From CAVXEH01 sp963805645 (GTDB lineage: Bacteria; Chloroflexota; Limnocylindria; QHBO01): a stretch of 64,000 nucleotides of DNA. This document shows, piece after piece, positions 1-7,746 of this stretch (positions within the stretch are counted from its first letter, which is position 1; every line of letters begins with the position of its first letter). The notes under the pieces were generated by a model, which saw only the letters and a program-made list of their open reading frames with translations, was not told the DNA's origin and made no database searches. The DNA lies in contig CAWDVA010000002.1 in the NCBI GenBank assembly GCA_963805645.1, positions 120,288-184,287 of the forward strand, read 5' to 3'. The position numbers and the translations under genes are program-made.

Positions 1-315
1 GAACGTGCCGGTGTGGTCGTTGAGCGAGGCAGGATCCGAGCCGGATCCGCACCCGACCGCGATACCCGGGCCGACCGCGATGGCGGTGCCCACGATGGTG
101 CCGACCACGAGGGCGGCGAGCGCGGTCCCCAGTGGCGCGGCGGGTGTGCGGGCCACCATGAGGCTGATGCCGATGGCGACCAGGATCAGCGGCCACAGCC
201 GCCAGGCGCCGGCCATGGTGTCGCGGTCCAGGACACCCTGCTGGATTGCGAGCGCCACGGCGCCCGCGGTGATGAATCCGAGGCCCCAGAACAGGAGCCC
301 ACGGTTGATGCGCAT
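1..315 (-). CDS. LiaI/LiaF-like membrane protein (partial, 3' end outside window)
   Basis: The gene reads leftward from an ATG at 315 and runs off the window edge, so 105 residues are visible. An AGGAGG lies only two bases before the ATG and a second GGAGGG a little further up. The protein has three hydrophobic stretches (about residues 6-26, 38-55 and 60-84). The WRLWPLILV turn between the first two is typical of the LiaI-LiaF-like transmembrane region (DUF5668) seen in many Chloroflexota membrane proteins. A related arrangement occurs at 41030-42019. No catalytic motif is visible. LiaF relatives are membrane sensors or inhibitors of envelope-stress systems in Firmicutes; that role here is only a guess. 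Confidence 0.7.
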   Translation of the reverse strand, partial: MRINRGLLFWGLGFITAGAVALAIQQGVLDRDTMAGAWRLWPLILVAIGISLMVARTPAAPLGTALAALVVGTIVGTAIAVGPGIAVGCGSGSDPASLNDHTGTF

Positions 316-491
316 GACCTCCTACCCTCCATTGGGGGGCGCGTGCACGCCCGGGTCATTCTTACACGGGTTCCACAGAACACCAGCCCCTGCCCTCCCG
401 GCCGGGGGTGCCGACTGGACCGATGGCGACCGCACCGCAGGCCCTTGACACGCCGATCCGAGGGACCCACCAGCGTGCGCCACGGATTCAG

Positions 492-521
492 TTGACATCG
501 AGGCCGGGTGCGCCGTAGACT
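492..521 (+). promoter_or_regulatory. Strong sigma-70-type promoter
   Basis: A perfect -35 TTGACA (492-497) is followed after 18 bases by TAGACT (516-521), a good -10. It is the best-formed promoter in the window and points at the ABC exporter genes whose first start codon is at 882, giving a leader of about 350 bases. An inverted repeat overlaps the -10 (517-536). Confidence 0.7.
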
Positions 522-536
522 CCGCGGCCGGAGTCT
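517..536. promoter_or_regulatory. Perfect dyad overlapping the -10, possible operator
   Basis: AGACTCCG (517-524) and CGGAGTCT (529-536) form a perfect inverted repeat around CGGC. It overlaps the -10 of the promoter at 492-521 and the expected transcription start, a usual place for a repressor site. It could equally be the first hairpin of the leader RNA. No regulator gene lies beside it. Confidence 0.5.
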
Positions 537-598
537 CCGCGTCTCGCGGGTCTCCGCCGCCGACCAACCACCACTGAACAAGGGAGCGAGCGCAGGAC

Positions 599-688
599 AT
601 GGTTCTCCTCAGCAGCGCGATCTGCGCGCGTCGACGTTCGCCGGCCACCGGCGAGTGCGACGGGAGATCTGTGCCCACCTCGAGCTGA
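599..688 (+). CDS. Possible 29-residue leader peptide
   Basis: An ATG at 599 opens a 29-codon frame ending in TGA at 686-688, inside the long leader between the promoter at 492-521 and the ABC ATPase start at 882. AGGA sits just before the ATG and AGGGAG further up. The peptide begins MVLLSSAICARRR and has an Arg-Arg-Arg run. Its place 37 bases before a terminator-like hairpin (725-754) would suit ribosome-mediated attenuation of an exporter operon. There is no homology evidence and a short frame like this can arise by chance. Confidence 0.2.
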   Translation: MVLLSSAICARRRSPATGECDGRSVPTSS

Positions 689-724
689 CGATCAGGCGGC
701 AACGCCGCCGGACGAAGCCACGAG

Positions 725-754
725 CCGTGGGCCGGATCGGGTCCACGGTTTTTT
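725..754 (+). terminator. Terminator-like hairpin in the ABC exporter leader
   Basis: CCGTGG (725-730) pairs with CCACGG (743-748) and is followed directly by six T residues (749-754), the form of an intrinsic terminator. No complete gene ends here, so it more likely acts inside the leader of the downstream exporter operon. GAGCCGTGG is repeated at 782-790, which allows alternative pairing. Confidence 0.55.
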
Positions 755-782
755 GATGCCTGCCTGAAGCAGGCCTCCCCAG

Positions 783-812
783 AGCCGTGGATCCCGCGCA
801 GGGACCACGGCT
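783..812 (+). promoter_or_regulatory. Second leader hairpin, candidate antiterminator partner
   Basis: AGCCGTGG (783-790) pairs perfectly with CCACGGCT (805-812), extended inward by TCCC with GGGA across one bulged base. The left arm copies 723-730 and the right arm could pair with 723-730 instead, which would break the terminator-like hairpin at 725-754. The layout fits mutually exclusive structures controlling read-through. Confidence 0.5.
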
Positions 813-881
813 CGTTTGCTGTCAGGAGACGGCAGCGAGCAGCGAGACGATGAAGCCGACACGGACAAAGGGGCACCGGCC

Positions 882-1784
882 ATGACCACGGTGATCGAAC
901 AAGTGAAGAACGAGCCAGTCGCCAGGGCCCAGGCCCGGCAGACGCCTCGCCAGCGGCCGATCGAGCACGACGGCGTCCCGGCGCTCCTCGTCGAGCACCT
1001 GGCCAAGACGTTCGTCGTTGGCCGCAAGCGCAAGCCGGTCGTCGCCGTGAACGACGTCAGCCTGCGCATCAGCCGCGGGGAGATCTACGGGATCCTGGGG
1101 GCCAACGGGAGCGGGAAGAGCACGCTGATCCGCCTGGTGAGCACGCTGCTCACCCTGGACGCCGGTCGGGTCGAGGTCTTTGGCCACGACATCGAGCGGG
1201 ACGAGATGGCGGTGAAGCGCCTGATCAACCGCGTCAGTGTGGACGCGGCCTTCTTCAAGAAGCTCAGCCCGGACGAGAACCTGCACTACGCGGCACGCCT
1301 GTACGGCCTGGACACCCGGGTCGCCCACGCGGAGTCGCGGCGGATCCTCGCCCGACTGGGCATCAGCGAGAAGCGGCTGGGCAGCCCGCTGGAGCAGATG
1401 AGCCGGGGCATGCAGCAGAAGGTCGCCATCGCGCGGGCCCTGCTCACCAGCCCCACCCTGCTGCTCCTCGACGAGCCGACCACGGGCCTCGACCCCCGCT
1501 CGAAGCTGGACGTGCAGGCCTTCATCGAGGAGCTGCGGGACACGCACGACGCGACGATCGTGCTGACCACCCACGACCTCGACGAGGCCGAGCGGCTCTG
1601 CGACCGGATCGCGCTGATCAACGACGGCCGGATCGTCGTGGAGGACACGCCGGAGGCGCTCAAGGCCATGGTGGCCCGCGACTACGGCCAGGCCCCGACC
1701 CTGGACAGCGTCTTCATGACGTTCACCGGGCGGAGCCTCGACGACGACATCGGCGACGACGACAACAACAACGAAGACGCATGA
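882..1784 (+). CDS. ABC transporter ATP-binding protein (exporter type)
   Basis: A 300-residue nucleotide-binding subunit of an ABC exporter. Walker A is GANGSGKST (73-81), the signature is SRGMQ (174-178), Walker B is LLLLDEP (193-199), and TTHDLDEA holds the switch histidine. About 30 charged N-terminal residues precede the ABC fold and the C-terminus is an Asp/Asn-rich tail (DDDIGDDDNNNEDA). The ATG at 882 was chosen over an upstream in-frame TTG because AAAGGGG lies just before it. The small gene at 1811 and the ABC-2 permease at 2054 follow in the same direction and should complete the transporter. The family includes drug, lipid and sodium exporters; the substrate cannot be read from the sequence. 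Confidence 0.9.
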   Translation: MTTVIEQVKNEPVARAQARQTPRQRPIEHDGVPALLVEHLAKTFVVGRKRKPVVAVNDVSLRISRGEIYGILGANGSGKSTLIRLVSTLLTLDAGRVEVFGHDIERDEMAVKRLINRVSVDAAFFKKLSPDENLHYAARLYGLDTRVAHAESRRILARLGISEKRLGSPLEQMSRGMQQKVAIARALLTSPTLLLLDEPTTGLDPRSKLDVQAFIEELRDTHDATIVLTTHDLDEAERLCDRIALINDGRIVVEDTPEALKAMVARDYGQAPTLDSVFMTFTGRSLDDDIGDDDNNNEDA

Positions 1785-1810
1785 AGAACGGAAGAAAGGA
1801 GGTGAGCACC

Positions 1811-2008
1811 GTGATGATCCATCCGACCCCGCGCGACCTGATGGCCGCGAACGAGGATCACGTGACGCAGCTGCGCCGCGAGATCCACCGCTCGCACGCG
1901 CATCGGGCGCCGGAGCGCCGCATGCGGCGCTGGGTCGGTCGCCAGCTGGTGCGCGTCGGGACGCGCATCGCGGCGGACCCGACGCTTCGGCCGGTCCGTC
2001 CCGTCTAG
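1811..2008 (+). CDS. Small basic protein between exporter subunits
   Basis: I do not recognise this 65-residue protein. The frame starts at GTG 1811 or ATG 1814, behind a strong AAAGGAGGTGAG at about 1795-1806; an earlier ATG at 1781 overlaps the ATPase stop but lacks this site. The sequence is rich in Arg and His (RREIHRSHAHRAPERRMRR) with no membrane segment or cysteine. The ribosome site, the in-operon position and the short gap to the permease support a real gene. It may be a cytosolic accessory of the exporter or a nucleic-acid-binding peptide; neither is shown. Confidence 0.6.
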   Translation: MMIHPTPRDLMAANEDHVTQLRREIHRSHAHRAPERRMRRWVGRQLVRVGTRIAADPTLRPVRPV

Positions 2009-2053
2009 GGCGGACCGGCATCCAACCACACCGACAGGAGCAACGGAAACGCC

Positions 2054-2854
2054 ATGAGCCTGATGGCTCGCGAGATGAAGGCCAGCTTTGCCTTCGTCGA
2101 GCGCAACTTCAACCTGACCAAGCGCTACTGGGGCTGGGAGGTCGCCTTCCTGGTCTATGCCATCGCGGGCGCGCTCGCCGTGTCGCTCATCGGCAAGGAC
2201 CAGGGCAACGACACCCTGCTGCTGACGCTGGTCATCGGCGCCGTCTTCTGGAACTACCTGTCGGTCGTCTTCAGCTTCATTGCCGAGACGGTCGCCTGGG
2301 AGCGCTGGGAGGGGACCCTGGAGTACACCTTCATGGCCCCGGTGCGGCGCTATGCGCAGATGGTCGGCTCGACGCTGTACGCGATCGCCTACGGGCTCGT
2401 CCACACCGTGGTCGTGCTCGCGGTGCTCGCGCTCTTCTTCGAGCTGGACCTGTCCCACGCCAACTTCGCGACGGGCGCGGCCTTCATGCTCCTCGGATCC
2501 TTCAGCTTCATTGGGATCGGGATCATGACCGCCATCCTGCCGCTGATGTACGTGGAGCGCGGGGCGCAGATGACCTTCGTCCTCCAGTCGGTGCTGCTGC
2601 TCATCAGCGGCGTCTACTACCCGGTCAGCGTGCTGCCCGGCTGGATGCAGGTGCTGTCGCACGTCAGCCCGGCCACGTACGTGCTGGACGGGGTGCGCAA
2701 GGGCCTGATCGAGGGGGCCGGCATCGGCTCGGTACTGGGCGACGTGTGGCCGCTGCTGCTGATGGGCGTGGTCTTCATCCCCCTGGGGATCTGGGCCTTC
2801 GGCCGCGCGGAGCGCTACGCGAAGCGGACCGGGAAGCTGAAGCGCGTTGGATAG
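2054..2854 (+). CDS. ABC-2 type transporter permease
   Basis: A 266-residue membrane protein with about six hydrophobic helices and the ABC-2 permease layout. The amphipathic N-terminus (FAFVERNFNLTKRYWGWEV) leads into the first helix, and the last part contains the typical SGVYYPVSVLPGWMQ...HVSPATYVLDGVRKG segment. ACAGGAG lies about 14 bases before the ATG. With the ATPase at 882 it should form an exporter with two copies of each subunit. The family moves drugs, polysaccharides or lipids outward; no specificity motif is visible. Confidence 0.88.
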   Translation: MSLMAREMKASFAFVERNFNLTKRYWGWEVAFLVYAIAGALAVSLIGKDQGNDTLLLTLVIGAVFWNYLSVVFSFIAETVAWERWEGTLEYTFMAPVRRYAQMVGSTLYAIAYGLVHTVVVLAVLALFFELDLSHANFATGAAFMLLGSFSFIGIGIMTAILPLMYVERGAQMTFVLQSVLLLISGVYYPVSVLPGWMQVLSHVSPATYVLDGVRKGLIEGAGIGSVLGDVWPLLLMGVVFIPLGIWAFGRAERYAKRTGKLKRVG

Positions 2855-2871
2855 ACCGATGACGACGGGAA

Positions 2872-2895
2872 GCGGCGGGGCCTCCGCCCCGCCGC
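2872..2895 (+). promoter_or_regulatory. GC-rich hairpin between exporter permease and GNAT gene
   Basis: GCGGCGGGG (2872-2880) pairs perfectly with CCCCGCCGC (2887-2895), extended by one C-G pair, leaving a four-base loop. No T run follows, so it is not a classic terminator. It lies 20 bases before the GNAT start at 2916 and may lower read-through or protect an mRNA end. Confidence 0.4.
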
Positions 2896-2915
2896 GGATC
2901 ACACGGGAGATCACC

Positions 2916-3920
2916 ATGACCACCGAACACCTGACAGAGCTCGACCTGCTGTTCCGCAGCTGGAACGGCCGGTCCGACGCGGAAGCGATGGCCGCCCTGG
3001 CCAACGCCGCCAACCGAGCCGATGGCGAGGACCAGCTGGCGACCGCATCCGAGCTCGTCAACTTCTTCAGCCGGGACGACGAGCAGTTCACCGCTGCGCG
3101 TGACCTGTTCCTGGTCGAGCACGGCGGCTCGCTGGTCGCCTACGGCTGGACCAACTGGGTCGACACGACCGATGGCTTCCGTGAGCATCGGATGGGCGGC
3201 TACGTCCATCCGGACTGGCTGCGGCAGGGCATCGGGACCGCGCTCCTCCTGCGCATGGAGGCGCGCGCCCGCGAGATTGCCCGCGAGCAGGCAACCCATC
3301 ATCGTCGCATCCATGGCACCTGGGCCGACGAGCACCGCGACGCCAAGCGGGCGCTCATCGGCAAGCACGGCTACGAGGTCGTGCGCTCGTTCTATGACAT
3401 GCGTCGCGACCTGTCCCGGCCGATCACCGAGGTGCCGTTCCCCGAGGGCATCGAGGTGCGGCCGATGTCCCGGGATAGGGACGCGCTCCGCCAGCTGTGG
3501 CGCGCGGACGTCGAGGCGTTCCGGGACCACTGGGGCGGCTTCCCCGACACGGAGGCTTCGTTCCAGATGTGGATCGCGGACGAGGACTTCGACCCGTCGC
3601 TGCACGTCGTGGCCTGGGACGGCGACCAGATCGCGGGTGCCTCGGTGAACGCGATCTACCGCAAGGACAACGAGGCGTTCGGGCGGCAGCACGGCTGGCT
3701 GGATAGCGTCTTCGTGCGGCGCCCGTGGCGACGTCGAGGGCTGGGCGCCGCGCTGGTGGCGCGCTCGCTGGCCGTCCTGCGCGAGGCCGGGATGGAGCAC
3801 GGCATGCTGGGCGTGGACGCGGACAACCCCACGGGGGCGGTGGGCGTCTACGAGCGCGCCGGCTTCGAGGTCGTGAAGCGATCCTGGGCGTACCGTAAGC
3901 CCATGGAGGCGATCGAATGA
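2916..3920 (+). CDS. Tandem-domain GNAT acetyltransferase
   Basis: A 334-residue protein with two GNAT folds. The N-terminal one shows GGYVHPDWLRQGIGTALLLR and the C-terminal one VFVRRPWRRRGLGAALVARS followed by LGVDADNPTGAVGVYERAGF, the acetyl-CoA-binding motif and the terminal strand of the family. The ATG at 2916 was taken because GGGAGA lies just before it; an in-frame ATG at 2859 and a TTG at 2847 (overlapping the permease) are possible. The stop overlaps the next GNAT gene by four bases, so the two are translationally coupled. Mycothiol synthase MshD shares this double-GNAT layout. Beside an exporter, antibiotic acetylation is also possible. Substrate unknown. Confidence 0.8.
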   Translation: MTTEHLTELDLLFRSWNGRSDAEAMAALANAANRADGEDQLATASELVNFFSRDDEQFTAARDLFLVEHGGSLVAYGWTNWVDTTDGFREHRMGGYVHPDWLRQGIGTALLLRMEARAREIAREQATHHRRIHGTWADEHRDAKRALIGKHGYEVVRSFYDMRRDLSRPITEVPFPEGIEVRPMSRDRDALRQLWRADVEAFRDHWGGFPDTEASFQMWIADEDFDPSLHVVAWDGDQIAGASVNAIYRKDNEAFGRQHGWLDSVFVRRPWRRRGLGAALVARSLAVLREAGMEHGMLGVDADNPTGAVGVYERAGFEVVKRSWAYRKPMEAIE

Positions 3921-4951
3921 TGCGGCTCGCGGCGATCACCCCGGCGGGAATGCCCGCCGGGGTGCCGGACGTGCCGGCGGTCCCGCCCATTGCCGGGCTG
4001 CGCTTCCGCGGGATCCGGCGACCGGACGACTTTCCGGTCCTGGCAGAGGCCTCCAACCTCACGTCGCAGGCGGACGAGGTCCCCGAGCACCATACCCCCG
4101 AGGAGCTCGCGAACTGGTTCGAGCACGATCCCGGCCTCGACCTCGACCGGGACGTCGTCCTCGTCGAGGTGGACGGGACGCTGGTCGGCATGGCCGTGGC
4201 CGGCTGGGAGAAGGACAACGACGGCGGCTACGACTACAACACCTGGGGTGCGGTGCTGCCCGCCTGGCGGCGGCGCGGCATTGGTTCGGCGCTGCTCGGC
4301 TGGGTGGAAGCGCGTCAGCGACAGGTGGCCGCCGGTCATCCGGCCGGAGTGGCTCGGCGCCTCCAGAGCTGGTCCTACGTCCAGGAGAGCGGGCGTACGG
4401 CGCTGCTGGAGCGCAACGGGTACGCCGCGGTCAGGTACTGGTTCGAGATGGAGCGTCCCGACCTCGAGGCGATCCCGGAGGCTCCACTGCCGGATGGATT
4501 CCGCTTCGTCCCGGGCCCCGAGGCCGACCCGCGCGAGGTATGGGACGTCGTGGTCGCCGCCTTCAAGGATCACTTCGGGGCCATGGACGACAGCGAAGAG
4601 GCCTACCAGTCTCACCGCAACGACCCGAACCGGGACCCGTCCCTGTGGGCGCTCGTCGAGCACGAGGGGAGGATCGTGGGCACCGCCCTGAACCGCATCA
4701 ACCGCGCCGAGAACCAGGCACGCGGGATCCAGCGCGGGCGGGTCAACGCGGTCGCCGTGCTCCGCGACTTCCGGCGGCGCGGCCTGGGCCGCGCGATCAC
4801 CGCCGAGAGCCTGCGCCTGCTGCGGTCGGCAGGAATGCGGGGAGCCACGCTGGGCGTCGACGCGGAGAACCCGCACGGAGCCCTGGGCATCTACGAGAAG
4901 CTGGGCTTCTCCGTGACCGACCAGGGCCGGATCTACCGCAAGGAGTTCTGA
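3917..4951 (+). CDS. Tandem-domain GNAT acetyltransferase, second copy
   Basis: A 344-residue relative of the preceding gene, overlapping it as ATGA. It also carries two GNAT domains: one with WGAVLPAWRRRGIGSALLGW, the other with VAVLRDFRRRGLGRAITAES and LGVDAENPHGALGIYEKLGF. The clear similarity of the C-terminal motifs points to a tandem duplication. A second ATG three bases on (3920) is an alternative start. The pair may act as a heterodimer or on related substrates. The substrate is not visible; small-molecule amine acetylation is the family's usual reaction. Confidence 0.8.
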   Translation: MMRLAAITPAGMPAGVPDVPAVPPIAGLRFRGIRRPDDFPVLAEASNLTSQADEVPEHHTPEELANWFEHDPGLDLDRDVVLVEVDGTLVGMAVAGWEKDNDGGYDYNTWGAVLPAWRRRGIGSALLGWVEARQRQVAAGHPAGVARRLQSWSYVQESGRTALLERNGYAAVRYWFEMERPDLEAIPEAPLPDGFRFVPGPEADPREVWDVVVAAFKDHFGAMDDSEEAYQSHRNDPNRDPSLWALVEHEGRIVGTALNRINRAENQARGIQRGRVNAVAVLRDFRRRGLGRAITAESLRLLRSAGMRGATLGVDAENPHGALGIYEKLGFSVTDQGRIYRKEF

Positions 4952-5038
4952 GCGGCAGCCCGCGTCGGTCGCGAGCCGAACGGACGGTCCCATTCGGGCC
5001 GGTCAGCACTCCTGTCGCGCGGCGCGCGCCGCGATCGT

Positions 5039-5058
5039 GCGCGGTGCACACACCGCGC
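5039..5058 (+). promoter_or_regulatory. Hairpin just before the nucleoside hydrolase ribosome site
   Basis: GCGCGGTG (5039-5046) and CACCGCGC (5051-5058) form a perfect eight-pair stem around CACA, ending two bases before the GAGGGG ribosome-binding site of the gene at 5076. It could separate this mRNA from the upstream GNAT genes or influence ribosome access. Confidence 0.35.
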
Positions 5059-5075
5059 TGAGGGGATCATCACCC

Positions 5076-6554
5076 ATGCGTCACCATTTCGCCTCGCCCA
5101 GGCGGACGGGTGTCGCCGCGACCACCCTGGTCTCCCTGGTCCTGATCATGGCTGCCTGCGCCTCACCGGGCGCGTCACCACCGCCGCCATCGGGTGCATC
5201 ATCCACGCCGATGCCCACCTCCACACCCACCGTCGCCGCAGCGGACCGTGTCCCGCTGATCGTCGACACCGACATGTCGTCCGATGACGTGCTGGCTCTG
5301 GCCTACCTGCTGGGCCGGTCCGGCGCCGACCTGCGGGCCATCACCGTCAGCGGGACCGGGGTGGGTCGCTGCCCGGCGGGCGCGGCGAACGCCGCGGCGC
5401 TGGCCGCCGAGCTGGGCATCAGCGTACCCACCGCCTGCGGCCGCTCCGAGGCGCTGGGTGACGGGCACGTCGTGCCGGATCCCTGGCGGGACGCCTCGGA
5501 CGCCCTGTATGGCGTGGCGATCCCGGCGACCGGGACGGATACCGGGACGCCGCATTCGGCCGTGGAGCTGATGGCCGATGTGCTCGGCTCAGCCGACGGG
5601 CCAGTCGCCATCCTGGCGCTGGGCCCGCTGACCAACCTCGCGGAGCTCCTGGACAGCCACCCCGACCTCGCCGGACGCATCGACCGGGTGGTGATGATGG
5701 GCGGCGCCCTGCGCGCGGATGGCAACGTGGGGACCACGGTGAGCGCCGGATCCCCCGAGTGGAACATCTGGAGCGACCCGCTGGCGGCCGCGCGGGTCTT
5801 CGCGTCAGGGCTGCCGATCGTGATGGTCCCCCTGGACGCCACGAGCGCGGTACCCCTCACCCAGACGGTGGTCGCGGAGCTTGCGAGGGATCACCGTGCC
5901 GGCGGCGCCGACCTGGCCTACGAGCTGCTGGTCCGGAACCCGTTCCTGGTCGGCGAGGGCCAGTACCTGTGGGATCCGCTCGCCGCCGTGGTGCTGGGCT
6001 ATCCGGGGGTGGCGACCCTGGAAGCCACGCACGTCCGCATCGGAACCGCCGGTGCGGAGCTGGGACGGACCATCGAGGATCCTGCGGGGGCCGCGGTCAC
6101 CGTGGCCAGGTCAGCCGACGCCAGAGGCTTTGCGGAGCGCTTCTACGGCGGCCTGCGCCTCAGCCCGCCGCGGCCGGCACCATTCCAGCCGGCGGGCGCG
6201 CTGGAGATCACCTTCGACGGGTCGCGCTGCCTGCTTGCCTCGCCGCCGGCGACCGCGGGTCTGTACACCGTCTCCTTCTCCGACACGTCGGGCAGCGGCG
6301 GTGCGGCGCTGATCGTCACACTGCGCCCCGGTCATGCCTGGCAGGAGGTGCTCGACTTCGCCGCCGCGATCGAGCAGCACAGCGAGAACCCCGACTTCGT
6401 GGATCTCGTGGTGGTACCGCCGCCGAGCGGAGGGATCGACCCCATCCTGGCCTTGCCGTCCGGGACCAGCGGGATCGCCTGCATCACCGCCGATGCCACC
6501 GGGCGGACCACGTTGGTCGCGCTCAGCGATCCCTTCACGCTGGCCGGCGCATGA
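5076..6554 (+). CDS. Lipoprotein with inosine-uridine nucleoside hydrolase domain
   Basis: A 492-residue protein beginning with a signal peptide and lipobox (LIMAAC, about residues 24-29), so it should be exported and lipid-anchored. After a Pro/Ser/Thr-rich linker comes a nucleoside N-ribohydrolase domain: VDTDMSSDDVLAL is the calcium-binding Asp cluster, followed by LGPLTNLAELL, VVMMGGALR and WDPLAAVVLG with the further conserved Asp. The enzyme cleaves ribonucleosides to base and ribose. About 150 extra C-terminal residues are unassigned. GAGGGG precedes the ATG at 5076. An extracytoplasmic form suggests nucleoside scavenging, which is inference. It ends two bases from a converging gene. 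Confidence 0.85.
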   Translation: MRHHFASPRRTGVAATTLVSLVLIMAACASPGASPPPPSGASSTPMPTSTPTVAAADRVPLIVDTDMSSDDVLALAYLLGRSGADLRAITVSGTGVGRCPAGAANAAALAAELGISVPTACGRSEALGDGHVVPDPWRDASDALYGVAIPATGTDTGTPHSAVELMADVLGSADGPVAILALGPLTNLAELLDSHPDLAGRIDRVVMMGGALRADGNVGTTVSAGSPEWNIWSDPLAAARVFASGLPIVMVPLDATSAVPLTQTVVAELARDHRAGGADLAYELLVRNPFLVGEGQYLWDPLAAVVLGYPGVATLEATHVRIGTAGAELGRTIEDPAGAAVTVARSADARGFAERFYGGLRLSPPRPAPFQPAGALEITFDGSRCLLASPPATAGLYTVSFSDTSGSGGAALIVTLRPGHAWQEVLDFAAAIEQHSENPDFVDLVVVPPPSGGIDPILALPSGTSGIACITADATGRTTLVALSDPFTLAGA

Positions 6555-6555
6555 C

Positions 6556-7746
6556 CTAGCGGGTCGCGAGGGCGCGGTCGCGCACCTCGTGGTAGTAGGC
6601 GACGACCTGCTCCGTCACCCGTCGCCAGGAGTACTCCGGGGCACGCTGTCGCCCGGCCTCCCCGAGCTCCTGGCGCAGGTCAGGGTCGCGTGCGAGGGCA
6701 TACAGCGCCGCGGCTAGCTGCTTGTGGTTGCGCGGCTCCACGAGCAGGCCCTGGACGTTGCGCTGGACGACGTTCTTGTAGCCGTGGATGTCGGACGCCA
6801 CGATGGGTACCCCCGCCGCCATGGCCTCGAGGAGGACGATCCCGAAGCTCTCCTGGCCGGTCGCCGGCGCGCAGAAGATGTCCGCGGACGCCAGGTAGCG
6901 GGCCTTGGCCTCGTCCCCCACTCGGCCCAGGAACTCCACGTCGCGGATCTGGCGCAGGCCCACGAAGCGACGGTACTCGCGCAGCTTCGGGCCCGCCCCC
7001 ACGATGAGAAGGCGGGCATCCACGTGCCGCTTGCGGAGCCGATGGTAGGCCCGCAGGAGGTGGATCAGCCCCTTCCGCTCCTCCAGGCGACCGACGAACA
7101 GCAGGTTGAGGGTCCCGTCCCGCAGCTCGTCGAACGGCTCGGCGTTCTGGTAGCGCTCGAGGTCGACACCGTTCGGAATGATGCGGTAGTCGCCCGGGAA
7201 GTAGCGATTGATGAAATGCCGCGCGGCACCGCTGACCGCGATACGCCCGTGGAGCTTGCGGGCCAGGTGTCCACCCCAGCGCTGGCCGACCCAGTAGCTC
7301 GGCGAGAAGCCGCCGAAGGCGTGGAACGTCGCGATGTTCACCGTGTCGGATTGGTCGAGGACGGTGGGCGACAGGAAGGGCACGAACGGCTCGTGGAAGT
7401 GGAGGACGTCGAACCCGTGCTCCGCCACCAGCTCCCGGGCCCGCCGCTTGAAGCGCCAGCTCAGCGTGACGCGGCCGATGCTCCCGTTGGCGGGGAAGGC
7501 ATACCCGGTTCCCAGCCGGATGATGTGCCCCTCGCTCTCGCGCTCCTTGCCGTACTTGCTGGTGATGATCCAGGCGTCGTGACCCAGGCGGCGAAGCTGG
7601 TCGTACTGGTTGCGCACGTGATCGTTCACGCCCCCCGGGTGCGGATAGCCGTACGGGGTGACAAGGCCCACCTTCAGGGGCCGGCGACCATCCGCGGTGG
7701 GCTGCGTCCCGGCCGCTGTCGCCTGATCCGGATCTGCTGTCGTCAT
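6556..7746 (-). CDS. GT4 glycosyltransferase, PimA-like (phosphatidylinositol mannosyltransferase candidate)
   Basis: A 396-residue GT-B enzyme of family GT4. It shows PHPGGVNDHV near the start, FDVLHFHEPFVPFLSP, GRIAVSGAARHF, IIPNGVDLERY, LFVGRLEERKG and the donor-binding stretch ATGQESFGIVLLEAMAAG. From memory these match mycobacterial PimA segment by segment. PimA puts the first mannose on phosphatidylinositol at the inner membrane face. The gene is last in the inositol-lipid operon and starts at ATG 7746, overlapping the PHP gene as ATGA, with GGAG seven bases upstream; ATG 7752 is an alternative. The sugar donor could be GDP-mannose or another nucleotide sugar. Confidence 0.8.
   Translation of the reverse strand: MTTADPDQATAAGTQPTADGRRPLKVGLVTPYGYPHPGGVNDHVRNQYDQLRRLGHDAWIITSKYGKERESEGHIIRLGTGYAFPANGSIGRVTLSWRFKRRARELVAEHGFDVLHFHEPFVPFLSPTVLDQSDTVNIATFHAFGGFSPSYWVGQRWGGHLARKLHGRIAVSGAARHFINRYFPGDYRIIPNGVDLERYQNAEPFDELRDGTLNLLFVGRLEERKGLIHLLRAYHRLRKRHVDARLLIVGAGPKLREYRRFVGLRQIRDVEFLGRVGDEAKARYLASADIFCAPATGQESFGIVLLEAMAAGVPIVASDIHGYKNVVQRNVQGLLVEPRNHKQLAAALYALARDPDLRQELGEAGRQRAPEYSWRRVTEQVVAYYHEVRDRALATR

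Noticed and set aside
508..756. 82-codon open frame in the exporter leader ending at the T-run
   Set aside because: It starts before the expected transcription start and is Arg-rich throughout; the shorter frame at 599-688 is the better leader-peptide candidate.
725..812. T-box riboswitch
   Set aside because: Terminator and alternative pairing are present but the T-box sequence (GGGTGGnACCGCG) is not.
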